6,908 nucleotides of DNA, from positions 1-6,908 of the forward strand of contig CAYPTB010000023.1 of the NCBI GenBank assembly GCA_964413535.1, read 5' to 3'. Below, piece after piece: positions 1 to 6,800 of the stretch; position 1 is the first letter of the stretch; each line of letters opens with the position of its first letter. The position numbers and the translations under genes were made by a program. This DNA comes from CAYPTB01 sp964413535 (GTDB lineage: Bacteria; Planctomycetota; UBA1135; GCA-002686595). The notes under the pieces are model-generated. The model saw only the letters and a list, made by a program, of their open reading frames with translations. It had not been told where the DNA came from and ran no database searches.

Positions 1-32
1 GTTATGCGCCAAGTCGGAATTCATCCGCCTCG

Positions 33-38
33 GGGGGA
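33..38 (+). promoter_or_regulatory. Ribosome binding site of the serine hydrolase gene
   Basis: GGGGGA lies 5 nt before the ATG at 44. It supports that start over the ATG at position 4, which opens a different, arginine-rich frame. The promoter is not identifiable and probably lies upstream of the window. Confidence 0.6.
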
Positions 39-43
39 ACTCG

Positions 44-1210
44 ATGATCGCTGCGCCTCGCTTCGCCGCTTCGCTCCTCCTCGCCACGGCGTTCGCGCCG
101 GCCTGCGCGGCGTCGCGCCACTCGACGCTGGACGCGCTCGATGCCGAGCTCGACCGGACGCTGGTGGAGGCGCAGGTTCCCGGACTCGCGTGCGCGATCG
201 TTCGCGACGGCGAAATCCTCTGGGCCGGCGCCTACGGCTGGGCGTACGTCGAGGAAGAGATCCCGGTGCGGGAGGACACGCTCTTCCACCTCGCGTCGAT
301 CTCGAAGACCGTGAGCGCTTGCGCCATCCTGCAGCTCGTCGAGCGCGGCGTGCTCGAGCTCGACGCCGACGTCTCGACGTACGTGCCGTTCGAGGTCCGC
401 CATCCCGTGTTCCCCGACCTACCGATCACGCTCCGACACTTGCTCACGCACACGTCCGGCATCCGCGATCGGTACCCGCTCCTGGACGAGATGTACGTCG
501 AGGGGGATTCGCCGACGACGCTCGCGGGATTCCTGTCCGCGTACCTCGTGCCCGGCGGCGCCCACTACGACGCAGACGAGACCTTCTCCCGGGAGGCGCC
601 GGGCCTTCGCTACGACTACTCCAACGTCGCGTTCACGCTCGCGGCGTACGTCGCCGAGGTGGCGGCCGGCGCGCCGTTCGACGCCTGGAGCCGAGAGAGA
701 CTCCTCGCGCCGCTCGGCATCACGGAAGCGCGCTGGCGGATGGCGGAGCTCGATCCGGCGGACGTCGCGCTGCCCTACGTGTGGGACGACGAGCTCGGGG
801 AGCTGCGCCGCCACCACCACCAGGGCTACCCCGACTATCCCGCCGGCACGCTGCGCATGAGCGCGCGCGACCTCGCGCGCTTCCTCGCGATGATCATCGG
901 CGACGGCGAGCTCGACGGCGTGCGCGTGCTCGAGGCCGCGACCGTCGCCGAACTGGAGCGCGTGCAGTTCCCCAGAGCCGAGGGGAACCAGGCGCTCGGC
1001 TTCTACTACGAGGACATGGGCGGCGAGCGCGTCCTCGGCCACGACGGCGGCGACCCCGGCGTGTCGACCGTGTTCGGCTACCGCGTCCGCGACGGCGTCG
1101 GCGCCGTCGTGCTGATGAACGGCGACCCGCTCGACGAGGACCTGCCGCAACGCCTCATGGAGCGACTCTTCGAGGCCGCCGACGCGCTGCCGCGCGACCG
1201 GAGCCGATGA
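44..1210 (+). CDS. Beta-lactamase-related serine hydrolase (class C / esterase-like), exported
   Basis: 388-residue protein of the beta-lactamase/penicillin-binding transpeptidase-like fold (PF00144 type). The three family motifs are visible: SISK at residues 85-88 (nucleophile Ser85, general base Lys88), YSN at 192-194, and HDGG at 333-336 in place of the KTG box, as is common in esterase and peptidase members. The family-typical segments LLTHTSGI (133-140) and a serine-rich loop around MSARDLARFL (272-281) are also present. The N-terminus has Arg6, a hydrophobic stretch to about residue 20 and an Ala-Cys-Ala-Ala site, so export is likely. Cys21 could be a lipidation site, but Pro at -2 makes a true lipobox doubtful. 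The ATG is chosen because a GGGGGA ribosome site lies 5 nt upstream and the signal peptide starts there. The gene stands alone and converges with the next one. The substrate (ester, D-amino peptide or beta-lactam) cannot be told from sequence; the HxGG box argues against a true antibiotic beta-lactamase. Confidence 0.9.
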   Translation: MIAAPRFAASLLLATAFAPACAASRHSTLDALDAELDRTLVEAQVPGLACAIVRDGEILWAGAYGWAYVEEEIPVREDTLFHLASISKTVSACAILQLVERGVLELDADVSTYVPFEVRHPVFPDLPITLRHLLTHTSGIRDRYPLLDEMYVEGDSPTTLAGFLSAYLVPGGAHYDADETFSREAPGLRYDYSNVAFTLAAYVAEVAAGAPFDAWSRERLLAPLGITEARWRMAELDPADVALPYVWDDELGELRRHHHQGYPDYPAGTLRMSARDLARFLAMIIGDGELDGVRVLEAATVAELERVQFPRAEGNQALGFYYEDMGGERVLGHDGGDPGVSTVFGYRVRDGVGAVVLMNGDPLDEDLPQRLMERLFEAADALPRDRSR

Positions 1211-1639
1211 CTCGCTCGAACGCTCCGGCAGCTACCCCGGCGTCGCAACGTGACCGGCCCGTCGAGGCGCTCTCCAGAGCCCTCGCGGAACCCGGCAGCA
1301 GACCCGCGGGTTCCTGCCCCCAGATGCGTTCGCACCGATCACGCCCGTCGCACCGCTACGTGCGCGAGCTCCCCGCCGGATTCTGGTTCGAGCACGCTGG
1401 CCGACGCGTTCTCGGAGCGCGCTGTCGTCGTCTCGAGGTGACCGGCGGACGAGCAGGGAACTTGAATGCGCACTGATTCGAGAGAAGCTCATGCGCGTGT
1501 CTCGGATACCTCGATGGCGCGTGCACGGCCGAGTCCCGGTCCGCGCTCCGCCCCTCATCGTGCGCGGCCGAACGGTCGAGGGAGGGCGAGGACTCGCTGT
1601 GGCCACGAGCGAAGCGGCGCGGACGACGCGCGTGGGCGC
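1211..1639. other. Convergent intergenic gap, no supported gene
   Basis: 429 bases lie between two convergent stop codons. Open frames exist on both strands (for example 1324-1476 plus and 1232-1606 minus), but they are arginine/proline-rich, lack a convincing ribosome site and resemble no family I know. The only structure seen is the inverted repeat at 1287-1314. There is no T-run typical of an intrinsic terminator. The gap is unusually long for convergent genes and could hold a decayed gene or an unrecognised RNA, but nothing positive supports either. Confidence 0.55.
1287..1314. terminator. Inverted repeat, possible bidirectional terminator
   Basis: GGAACCC (1287-1293) pairs perfectly with GGGTTCC (1308-1314) around a 14-nt loop. 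It sits 77 nt after the hydrolase stop, between convergent genes. The position suits a terminator, but the stem is short, the loop long, and no T-tract follows on either strand. Confidence 0.25.
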
Positions 1640-3208
1640 TCAACGCGCGAGGGCGAGCCTTCCGTTCTCCAGCGTGAGCACGGGCGTGAAGGGGCGCGGG
1701 TCGCCGCGCGTCCACCAGTTGCCGCTGGCGCGGCGCTCGGCGGGGGTCGTGAAGCGGTAGGCGCTGTAGGTCGCGCGCAGGAAGCGCGGCGGCGTCTCGA
1801 ACGGGACCTCGGCGAGGAGCGCCAGGACGGGCGGGCTGCCTTCGAGCAGCCGTTGGCAGAGCGCGGGGAAGATCTCGCGCGCCGTCCACGGGATCGGCTG
1901 CTCGCCGCTCGCGTCGGGCAGGGCGGCGAACCACATCTCCCAGTCGAGGCGCGGCTGGTGCGGCTCGCAGAAGCGGGGCGCGCGCTCGAGCGGACCGGGC
2001 TTCCACGGGAAGCGATAGGGCTTCCACTCGCGTCCGTCGGCGCTGCCCTCGATCTCGATCTCGAAGCGCTCGGTCGTCATGCTCGCGAAGAGGCCGTAGG
2101 CGTTCGAGATCGCGAAGGGCCGCGCGAGCTCGTGCAGCCCGCGAATCGGAGCGGGGATCGCGATTCCGGGCAGAACGCGTCCCAACACGACGGCAGCCGA
2201 GAGTGTGCACAGCGCGAGCGCCGCCAGCGAACCCGGGAGGCGCCACCACGCGCGCGCAGCCGGGCGCGACTCGTCCTGTGCGCCAAGGCGCGCCACGAGC
2301 CGTGCTGGCAAGGCCCGCCGGAGCGCGGCGTCGTCGACGAGCGTCGTGCACAGCGCGAGGGTCAGCAGGTTGAAGAAGTTGTAGTTGCCGGTGAGACCGA
2401 TGAGGGCCATCAGGAACGCGAAGGCGCTCGCCGCCGCCAGGCGCGCGCGGCGCGGGCCGAAGATCAGGAACGGCGCGCCGAGCTCGATCGCGAACATCGC
2501 GCCGACCGCCGCGCGTTGGAACCACTCGGGCAGCGCGCTCGCGTACCAGGCGACGGCGGTCGGCAGGGGCTGCGTCCACCAGTGGTAGCCAAGCGCCGTG
2601 AGATCGTCCCACGGCCCATCGCCGAGCTTCACCCAGCCCGAGAGGAACATGAGCTTGAACAAGAGGAAGCGCAGCGCGAGGAGCGCGAGCGCGGACGGCG
2701 GTCGATCGCGCCCGGGTCGCTCGAAGAGCGTCCACGGGGCGACGAAGAACGCCGCGCAGGCCGTCTCGAGCAGCAGCGCGTCCCATTGATAGGTGAAGAA
2801 GCTTCGCCCGAGGTGCAGGAAGGAGAGGTAGAGCGTGAAGGCCGCGGCGATCGCGAGGCGCGGCAGGATGCCGAGCAGGAGCAGCGCGGACGCGCCGATC
2901 CCCGCCAGGCACGCGGCGCGCAGCGTTCCGTCGTCGAGCTCGCCGCGCAGGACGGACGGGAAACGCTGCCACGGGATCGACTCGCGCTCGACCCACTCTC
3001 CGACCTGCGTCGCCGGCAGACAGCCGCGGCTCCCGATCAAGCCGTCGAGCTGGACGAAGAGCGAGACGAACGCGATCAGGAAGACGCCGCCGAGCAGGCG
3101 CAGGAACAGCCAGCGCGACAGGCGGAAGCTCGGCTTCGCGCTCCGCGGCGCTCCCGCAGGCTCCTCGAGCTCGCTGTGCTCGCCGCGCTCGCCGGCGCCG
3201 GAGCTCAC
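1640..3208 (-). CDS. Lipase maturation factor (LMF) family membrane protein
   Basis: 522-residue polytopic membrane protein. Hydrophobic segments fall at roughly 34-54, 100-135, 150-168, 181-202, 231-252, 259-291 and 328-352. The family signature is strong: GSRGCLPA near 59-66, TGNYNFFN at 273-280, NAYGLFASMTTERFEI (369-384), a charged DGREWKPY loop, and the nearly invariant PHQPRLDWEMWFAAL (416-430). In vertebrates LMF1 helps fold lipoprotein lipase in the ER. The role of bacterial members is not established, so secreted-protein folding is only an analogy. The open frame extends upstream to 3628, but those 140 residues are an arginine-rich antisense-like shadow of the methyltransferase gene. 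The start chosen is GTG at 3206-3208, which overlaps the methyltransferase TGA as GTGA and places the protein 28 residues before the first membrane segment. No clear Shine-Dalgarno precedes it, so translational coupling is likely. The TGA stop is at 1640-1642. Confidence 0.9.
   Translation of the reverse strand: MSSGAGERGEHSELEEPAGAPRSAKPSFRLSRWLFLRLLGGVFLIAFVSLFVQLDGLIGSRGCLPATQVGEWVERESIPWQRFPSVLRGELDDGTLRAACLAGIGASALLLLGILPRLAIAAAFTLYLSFLHLGRSFFTYQWDALLLETACAAFFVAPWTLFERPGRDRPPSALALLALRFLLFKLMFLSGWVKLGDGPWDDLTALGYHWWTQPLPTAVAWYASALPEWFQRAAVGAMFAIELGAPFLIFGPRRARLAAASAFAFLMALIGLTGNYNFFNLLTLALCTTLVDDAALRRALPARLVARLGAQDESRPAARAWWRLPGSLAALALCTLSAAVVLGRVLPGIAIPAPIRGLHELARPFAISNAYGLFASMTTERFEIEIEGSADGREWKPYRFPWKPGPLERAPRFCEPHQPRLDWEMWFAALPDASGEQPIPWTAREIFPALCQRLLEGSPPVLALLAEVPFETPPRFLRATYSAYRFTTPAERRASGNWWTRGDPRPFTPVLTLENGRLALAR
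3205..3208 (-). promoter_or_regulatory. GTGA start-stop overlap, tam-like gene to LMF-family gene
   Basis: On the minus strand GTG (3208-3206) begins the LMF-family protein and TGA (3207-3205) ends the methyltransferase. The overlap fixes the LMF start and implies one transcript with coupled translation. Confidence 0.8.
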
Positions 3209-4161
3209 GGCCGGCGCGCCCACAGGTGGATGCGCTTGAACGGATGGAAGAGCGGGCGGTGCGGGAGTCGCTCGCGCAGACGATCGCGGTAGCGTTCGAG
3301 GTAGGCCGCGTACAGCCCGGCGCGCCCGCTCGCGGCGAAGCGCTTGCCGTAAACCGTCAGGAGCGTGCCCTTCACCCACTCGACGAGCTCGTCGCTCGAG
3401 AGGAGCACGTGCGGGTACACGACGAGGCGCACGCACTGCTCGTCGAAACCGAGCTCGAACAGGAGCTCGGCGTAGGCCTCGGGCGCGAGCACGGGCGAAC
3501 CGCGTACGAAGCCGCCGAGCGCGCTCGCGAAGGGCTCCTCGCGCGCGATCTCCTCGGCGAGGACGTGCGACGGATGGTCGAAGTTCGCCGGCACCTGCAC
3601 GGCGAGCTGGCCCTTGGGAGCGAGCCAACCCGCGATGCGCCGGAGAATCCCGCGCTGATCGTCGATCCAGTGCAGCGCCGCGTTCGAGAACACGAGGTCG
3701 AAGGGCGCCGCGCGCGTTGCATCGCGCGAAGCGCGGTTCGCATCGGTCGAAGCGCGGTTCGCATCGGTCGCAGCGCGGTTCGCATCGGTCGAAGCGCGCG
3801 TCCCATCCTCCGCGGCGCCTTTCGCATCGTCCGGCGGTCGTTGCCCCTCGGGCTCGAACGACGCGATGTCCGCGAGCTCGAACGCGACGCCGTCGCCCGC
3901 GTGCGCTGCCGATCCCGAGAGCATGCTCGCCGAGGAGTCGATGCCGAGCGTCGTGTCGAGGCGGAGCTCGCGGTGCAGCTCGCGCGTGAGCCGCCCCGTG
4001 CCGCAGCCGAGGTCGAGCGCGCGGCCGCGGCGAGCGCGGCCCTCGGGCTCGATACCTCCTCCTTCCGCGCGCTCGCGCACGAGCGCCAGGAGCTCCCAGA
4101 ACGGAAGCTCGCGCTGCGCTGCGAAGCGCTCGTACTGCCGCGGGTCCCAGGCGTCTCCCAT
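3205..4161 (-). CDS. tam: Trans-aconitate 2-methyltransferase-like SAM-dependent methyltransferase
   Basis: 318-residue class I methyltransferase. Resemblance to E. coli Tam runs end to end: an N-terminal WDPRQYERFAAQRELPFWELL block (residues 5-25), motif I LDLGCGTG (49-56), GIDSS acidic SAM-ribose motif (73-77), ADIASFEPE (97-105), motif IV FDLVFSNAALHWI (154-166), QVPANFDHPSHVL (199-211), ELVEWVKGTLL (258-268), and a C-terminal ERYRDRLRERLP block. Tam methylates trans-aconitate, an inhibitor of the TCA cycle formed from cis-aconitate; the exact substrate here is inferred from family. Residues 107-148 form a heptapeptide-repeat insertion absent from the E. coli protein as I recall it. The ATG at 4161 is chosen because the homologous N-terminus starts at once; a GGAG lies 12 nt upstream. 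The open frame continues to 4641, but that part lacks homology and overlaps egtA and the divergent promoter region. The stop overlaps the LMF-family start. Confidence 0.88.
   Translation of the reverse strand: MGDAWDPRQYERFAAQRELPFWELLALVRERAEGGGIEPEGRARRGRALDLGCGTGRLTRELHRELRLDTTLGIDSSASMLSGSAAHAGDGVAFELADIASFEPEGQRPPDDAKGAAEDGTRASTDANRAATDANRASTDANRASRDATRAAPFDLVFSNAALHWIDDQRGILRRIAGWLAPKGQLAVQVPANFDHPSHVLAEEIAREEPFASALGGFVRGSPVLAPEAYAELLFELGFDEQCVRLVVYPHVLLSSDELVEWVKGTLLTVYGKRFAASGRAGLYAAYLERYRDRLRERLPHRPLFHPFKRIHLWARRP
3719..3844 (-). repeat. 21-bp in-frame tandem repeat (minisatellite), six units
   Basis: Six consecutive 21-bp units at 3719-3739, 3740-3760, 3761-3781, 3782-3802, 3803-3823 and 3824-3844. 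The middle units (3740-3781) differ from one another by a single base, and the units at 3719 and 3782 by about two. The units at 3803 and 3824 are degenerate. Read on the minus strand within the methyltransferase they encode, in order, QRPPDDA, KGAAEDG, TRASTDA, NRAATDA, NRASTDA and NRASRDA, then a partial TRAA. Since 21 is a multiple of three, unit gain or loss would change protein length without a frameshift. Confidence 0.92.
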
Positions 4162-4330
4162 CGCGTCGCTGTTCTCCGCCCGCTCGCCGCAGGCACTACG
4201 GGATTCTGTCGATCCGAGCGCGCGCCCGGAACACGCTGGGCCCGCGCGCCGAACCGGAACGGCGGGCCGCGAAACGCCATCGTGGAAGTTCCCCGAACCC
4301 GGCTTAGAATGGCCGCTCGCCTCGGAGAGC
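4162..4330. promoter_or_regulatory. Divergent promoter region between tam-like gene and egtA
   Basis: 169 bases separate two divergent starts, so both transcription units must initiate here. Visible elements are a TAGAAT -10-like hexamer on the plus strand (4305-4310), a GGAAGTTCC near-palindrome at 4284-4292, and a GGAG ribosome-site candidate for the minus-strand gene at about 4174-4177. No operator for a known regulator is recognised. Confidence 0.5.
4283..4310 (+). promoter_or_regulatory. Candidate egtA promoter
   Basis: TAGAAT at 4305-4310 matches the -10 consensus at five of six bases. TGGAAG at 4283-4288 is a weak -35, with a 16-nt spacer. Initiation near 4317 would leave a leader of about 14 nt, enough for the GGAG at 4324-4327. 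The match is suggestive only; in such GC-rich DNA an AT-rich hexamer stands out, but the -35 is poor. Confidence 0.3.
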
Positions 4331-5737
4331 ATGTCCACGAGCAAGCGCGACAGCGCTCTTTCGACCGAAGGAGCGCGCCGGCGGATCGCCGAGACGAGCT
4401 TCCGTCGGCCCGGGCCGGCGGAGGTCGCCGCGCTGCCCGGCAGGATCGGCCTGGAGCCCGAGGGCTTCCCGATCCGGACCGACCCGACCGGCCGGCCGAT
4501 CGGCCGCATGCCGCTCGCGGGTGCGGACGGATCGCTGGCCTTGCTCGACGGGCTCGCCGAGGCTGCGGAACTCGTGCGGAGCCGCCCCGTCGGGCAGGGG
4601 GCGCCGCCCTGGTTCGAGCTCGTGGACGGCGGGCGGCTCACGTTCGAGCCCGGCGGTCAGATCGAGCACTCGACCGAGGTGCACGCGAACGGGTCGGCTG
4701 CGATCGACGACGTGTGCCGCGTGAGCGAGAAGCTCGGGGCGGCGCTCGCCGAGCGCGGCGTGACGCTGGCGTACCTCGGGCTCGATCCCTGGAACGACGT
4801 CGTGGACGTGCCGCAACAGCTCGACGCGCCGCGCTATCGCTGCATGGCGAACTACTTCGCGAAGCGCGGCACGGGCGGGCGCACGATGATGCGCCACACC
4901 GCCTCGCTGCAGGTGAACCTCGATCTCGGAGATCCCGGCGTCGCGGAGGAGCGCTGGTGCCTTGCGAACCTCGTGAGCCCGCTCGCGACGGCCACGTTCG
5001 CATCGAGTCCGCGCGACGGCGCGGTGAGCGCGCGCGCGCAGGCTTGGCAGGTGCTGGACGAGACGCGCACGGGCTTCCCCGCCCGGCTCGTCGACGGAGA
5101 CGACGACGATCCGGTCGCGCACTGGACGGCGGCCGCGCTCGCGGCGGACGTCATGATCTTCTGGAAGCCGGACGGCACGGCGACGTGCGGCGAGCCCGGC
5201 TTCGACTTCGCGCGCTGGATCCGCGAGGGGCATCCGGAATTCGGTTGGCCGACCGTCGCCGATCTCGACTACCACCTGACGACCCTGTTCTTCGAAGTGC
5301 GGCCGCGCGGCTTCTTCGAGCTGCGCGCGATCGAGGCGGTGCCGCCGCGCTGGCGTGCCGCGCCGCCCGTGCTCTTCGCCGGACTCCTCTACGATCCCGC
5401 CGCTCGGCGCAAGGCGCTCGAGCTGCTCGCGCCCGCGCGCGCGCGACTCCCGGAACTCTGGAAGCGCGCGGCCGCCGTCGGTTTCGCGGACGCGGAGCTG
5501 TTGGGTTACGCTACCGAGGTGTGGTCCCTGGCCCTCGCCGGCGCGCGAGCGCTCGCCAAGGGCTACTTCCGCGAGGAGCACCTCGTCACCGCGCGCGAGT
5601 TCCTCGAGGAATTCGCGTTCCGCGGGCGGAGTCCGGCCGACGAGCTCGCCTCCGTGCTCGCGGTCGGGCCTGCCGAAGCCCTGGCGTGGGCGTCGAGCTC
5701 CCCCGCGACCTGCCCCGAGCAAGACCCGGCACGCTGA
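4331..5737 (+). CDS. egtA: Glutamate-cysteine ligase EgtA (ergothioneine biosynthesis)
   Basis: 468-residue ATP-dependent ligase of the GCS2 family (PF04107), joining glutamate and cysteine into gamma-glutamylcysteine in the cytosol. Family motifs in order: RIGLEPEGFP (38-47, the early acidic metal/ATP segment), LTFEPGGQIEHST (103-115, the FEPGGQ-E signature of plant/actinobacterial-type ligases), GTGGRTMMRHTASLQVNLD (180-198, matching the MMxxTxxxQVNLD block), and FFEVRPRGFFELRAIE (320-335, matching EVRxxxFLExRxxD). It is slightly longer than mycobacterial EgtA. The ATG at 4331 has GGAG only 3 nt upstream, which is close but acceptable. The TGA overlaps the egtD ATG as TGATG. The sequence alone would also allow a general GshA role in glutathione synthesis; the coupling to egtD is what favours EgtA, with the product feeding hercynine sulfoxide formation. 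No gshB-like gene is in the window. Confidence 0.88.
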   Translation: MSTSKRDSALSTEGARRRIAETSFRRPGPAEVAALPGRIGLEPEGFPIRTDPTGRPIGRMPLAGADGSLALLDGLAEAAELVRSRPVGQGAPPWFELVDGGRLTFEPGGQIEHSTEVHANGSAAIDDVCRVSEKLGAALAERGVTLAYLGLDPWNDVVDVPQQLDAPRYRCMANYFAKRGTGGRTMMRHTASLQVNLDLGDPGVAEERWCLANLVSPLATATFASSPRDGAVSARAQAWQVLDETRTGFPARLVDGDDDDPVAHWTAAALAADVMIFWKPDGTATCGEPGFDFARWIREGHPEFGWPTVADLDYHLTTLFFEVRPRGFFELRAIEAVPPRWRAAPPVLFAGLLYDPAARRKALELLAPARARLPELWKRAAAVGFADAELLGYATEVWSLALAGARALAKGYFREEHLVTAREFLEEFAFRGRSPADELASVLAVGPAEALAWASSSPATCPEQDPAR

Positions 5738-5739
5738 TG
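5735..5739 (+). promoter_or_regulatory. TGATG stop-start overlap, egtA to egtD
   Basis: The egtA TGA (5735-5737) shares its A with the egtD ATG (5737-5739). No strong ribosome site lies just upstream, so EgtD synthesis probably depends on ribosomes finishing EgtA. Confidence 0.85.
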
Positions 5740-6717
5740 TCCCCCACCGAGCGCTCTTTCACCGTCGTCCGTCTCGCCGATCCGGCGAGCGGAGCCCGAC
5801 GTCTGATCGAGGACGTGCGCATGGGGTTCCAAGCGCGCCCGAAACGCATCCCGCCCAAGTACTTCTACGACGCGCGCGGCTCGGAGCTCTTCGAGCGCAT
5901 CACGCGACTCCCGGAGTACTACCTGACGCGCGCCGAGACCGAGATCCTCGAGCGCGAGGCCGCCTCCGTGCTCGCGCTCGTCCGTCCCCACGAGCTGGTC
6001 GAGCTCGGCTCCGGCTCGTCGCGCAAGACGGAGCTCCTCATCACGGCCATGCTGGACACGGACGGAAGTCGCTACGTGGCCTTCGACGTGAGCGAGGACG
6101 CCCTGTGCGCGGCGGCGGAGCGTTTGACCGAGCGCCACCCGGAGCTCGAGGTGGAGGTCGTCGTGGGCGACTTCGACGGCCGGCTCGACGGCGTGGAGCG
6201 CACGGGGCGGCGGCTCGTGCTGCTGCTCGGCTCCACCATCGGCAATATCCATCCCGACCAGCGCTCCGCCTTCCTGGCGCGCGTGCGCACCATGCTCCTG
6301 CCGGGCGACCGCTTCCTGCTGGGCGTCGACCTGGTCAAGGACCGCGCGACGCTCGAAGCCGCCTACGACGACGCGAGCGGCATCACCGCCGAGTTCAACG
6401 CCAACGTCCTGCGCGTCCTGAACCGCGAGCTCGACGGCGACCTGCCCCTCGACGCCTTCGAGCACGTGGCGTTCTACGACGAGGCGAACGCCTGGATCGA
6501 GATGCGCCTCTGCGCCCTGCGCGCCCTCGACGCGCGCCTCGACGCCATCGACCTCGACGTGCACTTCGACGCGGGCGAGGAGATCCGCACGGAGATCTCG
6601 TGCAAGTTCACGCGCGCCTCGGTGACGCGGGCGCTCACGGAGGCCGGGCTGGCGCTCGAGCGCTGGATCCCCGATCCAGGGCGGCGCTTCGCGCTCGTGC
6701 TGGCGCGACGGAGGTAG
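5737..6717 (+). CDS. egtD: L-histidine N(alpha)-methyltransferase EgtD
   Basis: 326-residue SAM-dependent enzyme that trimethylates the alpha-amino group of histidine to hercynine, the first committed step to ergothioneine. The EgtD signature is nearly complete: IPPKYFYDARGSELFERIT (38-56), LPEYYLTRAE (58-67), ELGSGSSRKTELL (89-101, SAM loop), FDVSEDAL (116-123), GDFDG (144-148), LGSTIGNIHP (164-173), FNANVLRVLNREL (220-232), NAWIEMRL (251-258) and IRTEIS (283-288). Residues known for histidine and SAM binding in M. smegmatis EgtD map at a constant offset of four: Asp117, Asp145, Asn170, Tyr210, Glu286 and Ser288. The enzyme therefore looks catalytically intact. The ATG at 5737 overlaps the egtA stop by one base and lacks a clear Shine-Dalgarno, indicating termination-reinitiation coupling. 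Length agrees with the family (about 320). The TAG stop is followed by a hairpin cluster. Confidence 0.96.
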   Translation: MSPTERSFTVVRLADPASGARRLIEDVRMGFQARPKRIPPKYFYDARGSELFERITRLPEYYLTRAETEILEREAASVLALVRPHELVELGSGSSRKTELLITAMLDTDGSRYVAFDVSEDALCAAAERLTERHPELEVEVVVGDFDGRLDGVERTGRRLVLLLGSTIGNIHPDQRSAFLARVRTMLLPGDRFLLGVDLVKDRATLEAAYDDASGITAEFNANVLRVLNRELDGDLPLDAFEHVAFYDEANAWIEMRLCALRALDARLDAIDLDVHFDAGEEIRTEISCKFTRASVTRALTEAGLALERWIPDPGRRFALVLARRR

Positions 6718-6732
6718 AGCGCCGCGCCTAGC

Positions 6733-6748
6733 GCGGGCTGACGCCCGC
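6733..6748. repeat. Hairpin 1 after egtD
   Basis: GCGGGC and GCCCGC (6 bp) around a TGAC loop, beginning 16 nt after the egtD stop. No T-run follows. It is the first of five adjacent hairpins. Confidence 0.5.
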
Positions 6749-6758
6749 AACCGAATGA

Positions 6759-6784
6759 CTCGGCGCGCATCGGCGCGCGCCGAG
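6759..6784 (+). terminator. Hairpin 2 after egtD, candidate terminator
   Basis: Perfect 10-bp stem CTCGGCGCGC / GCGCGCCGAG with a 6-nt loop, 42 nt after the egtD stop. The stem is strong enough to halt polymerase, but the following bases (GATGCCTGCGG) carry no T-tract. It may instead protect the 3' end of the egtAD message. Confidence 0.4.
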
Positions 6785-6800
6785 GATGCCTGCGGCGCAC

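Noticed and set aside
18..24. Lipoprotein signal in the serine hydrolase (Ala-Pro-Ala-Cys)
   Set aside because: Proline at -2 and alanine at -3 fit a lipobox poorly. Ala-Cys-Ala-Ala also suits signal peptidase I, so only general export is claimed. Positions given here are residues 18-24 of the protein starting at base 44.
44..1210. Antibiotic-resistance AmpC beta-lactamase
   Set aside because: The third motif is HDGG rather than KTG, and there is no neighbouring ampR-type regulator; an esterase or peptidase-like hydrolase is more likely.
1324..1476. Possible 50-residue plus-strand peptide in the convergent gap
   Set aside because: It has a somewhat natural-looking stretch (ELPAGFWFEHAGRRVLG) but no ribosome site, no homology I recognise and no clear codon bias.
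1466..3292. 608-codon plus-strand open frame opposite the LMF-family gene
   Set aside because: Composition is Arg/Glu/Ala/Gln-rich without motifs. The minus strand in this interval encodes conserved LMF signatures, so this is an antisense shadow.
3719..3844. CRISPR array
   Set aside because: The 21-bp units are directly adjacent with no spacers, and they translate in frame inside a conserved enzyme.
4304..5722. Open frame of 472 codons opposite egtA
   Set aside because: Antisense to a gene with intact GCS2 motifs; the translation is His/Arg/Glu-rich with no family resemblance.
3226..5736. Long plus-strand open frame running through the tam-like gene and egtA into egtD
   Set aside because: Only the part from 5737 (egtD) resembles a protein family. 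The upstream part is antisense to the tam-like gene and out of frame with egtA, and is the arginine-rich output expected of high-GC shadow frames.
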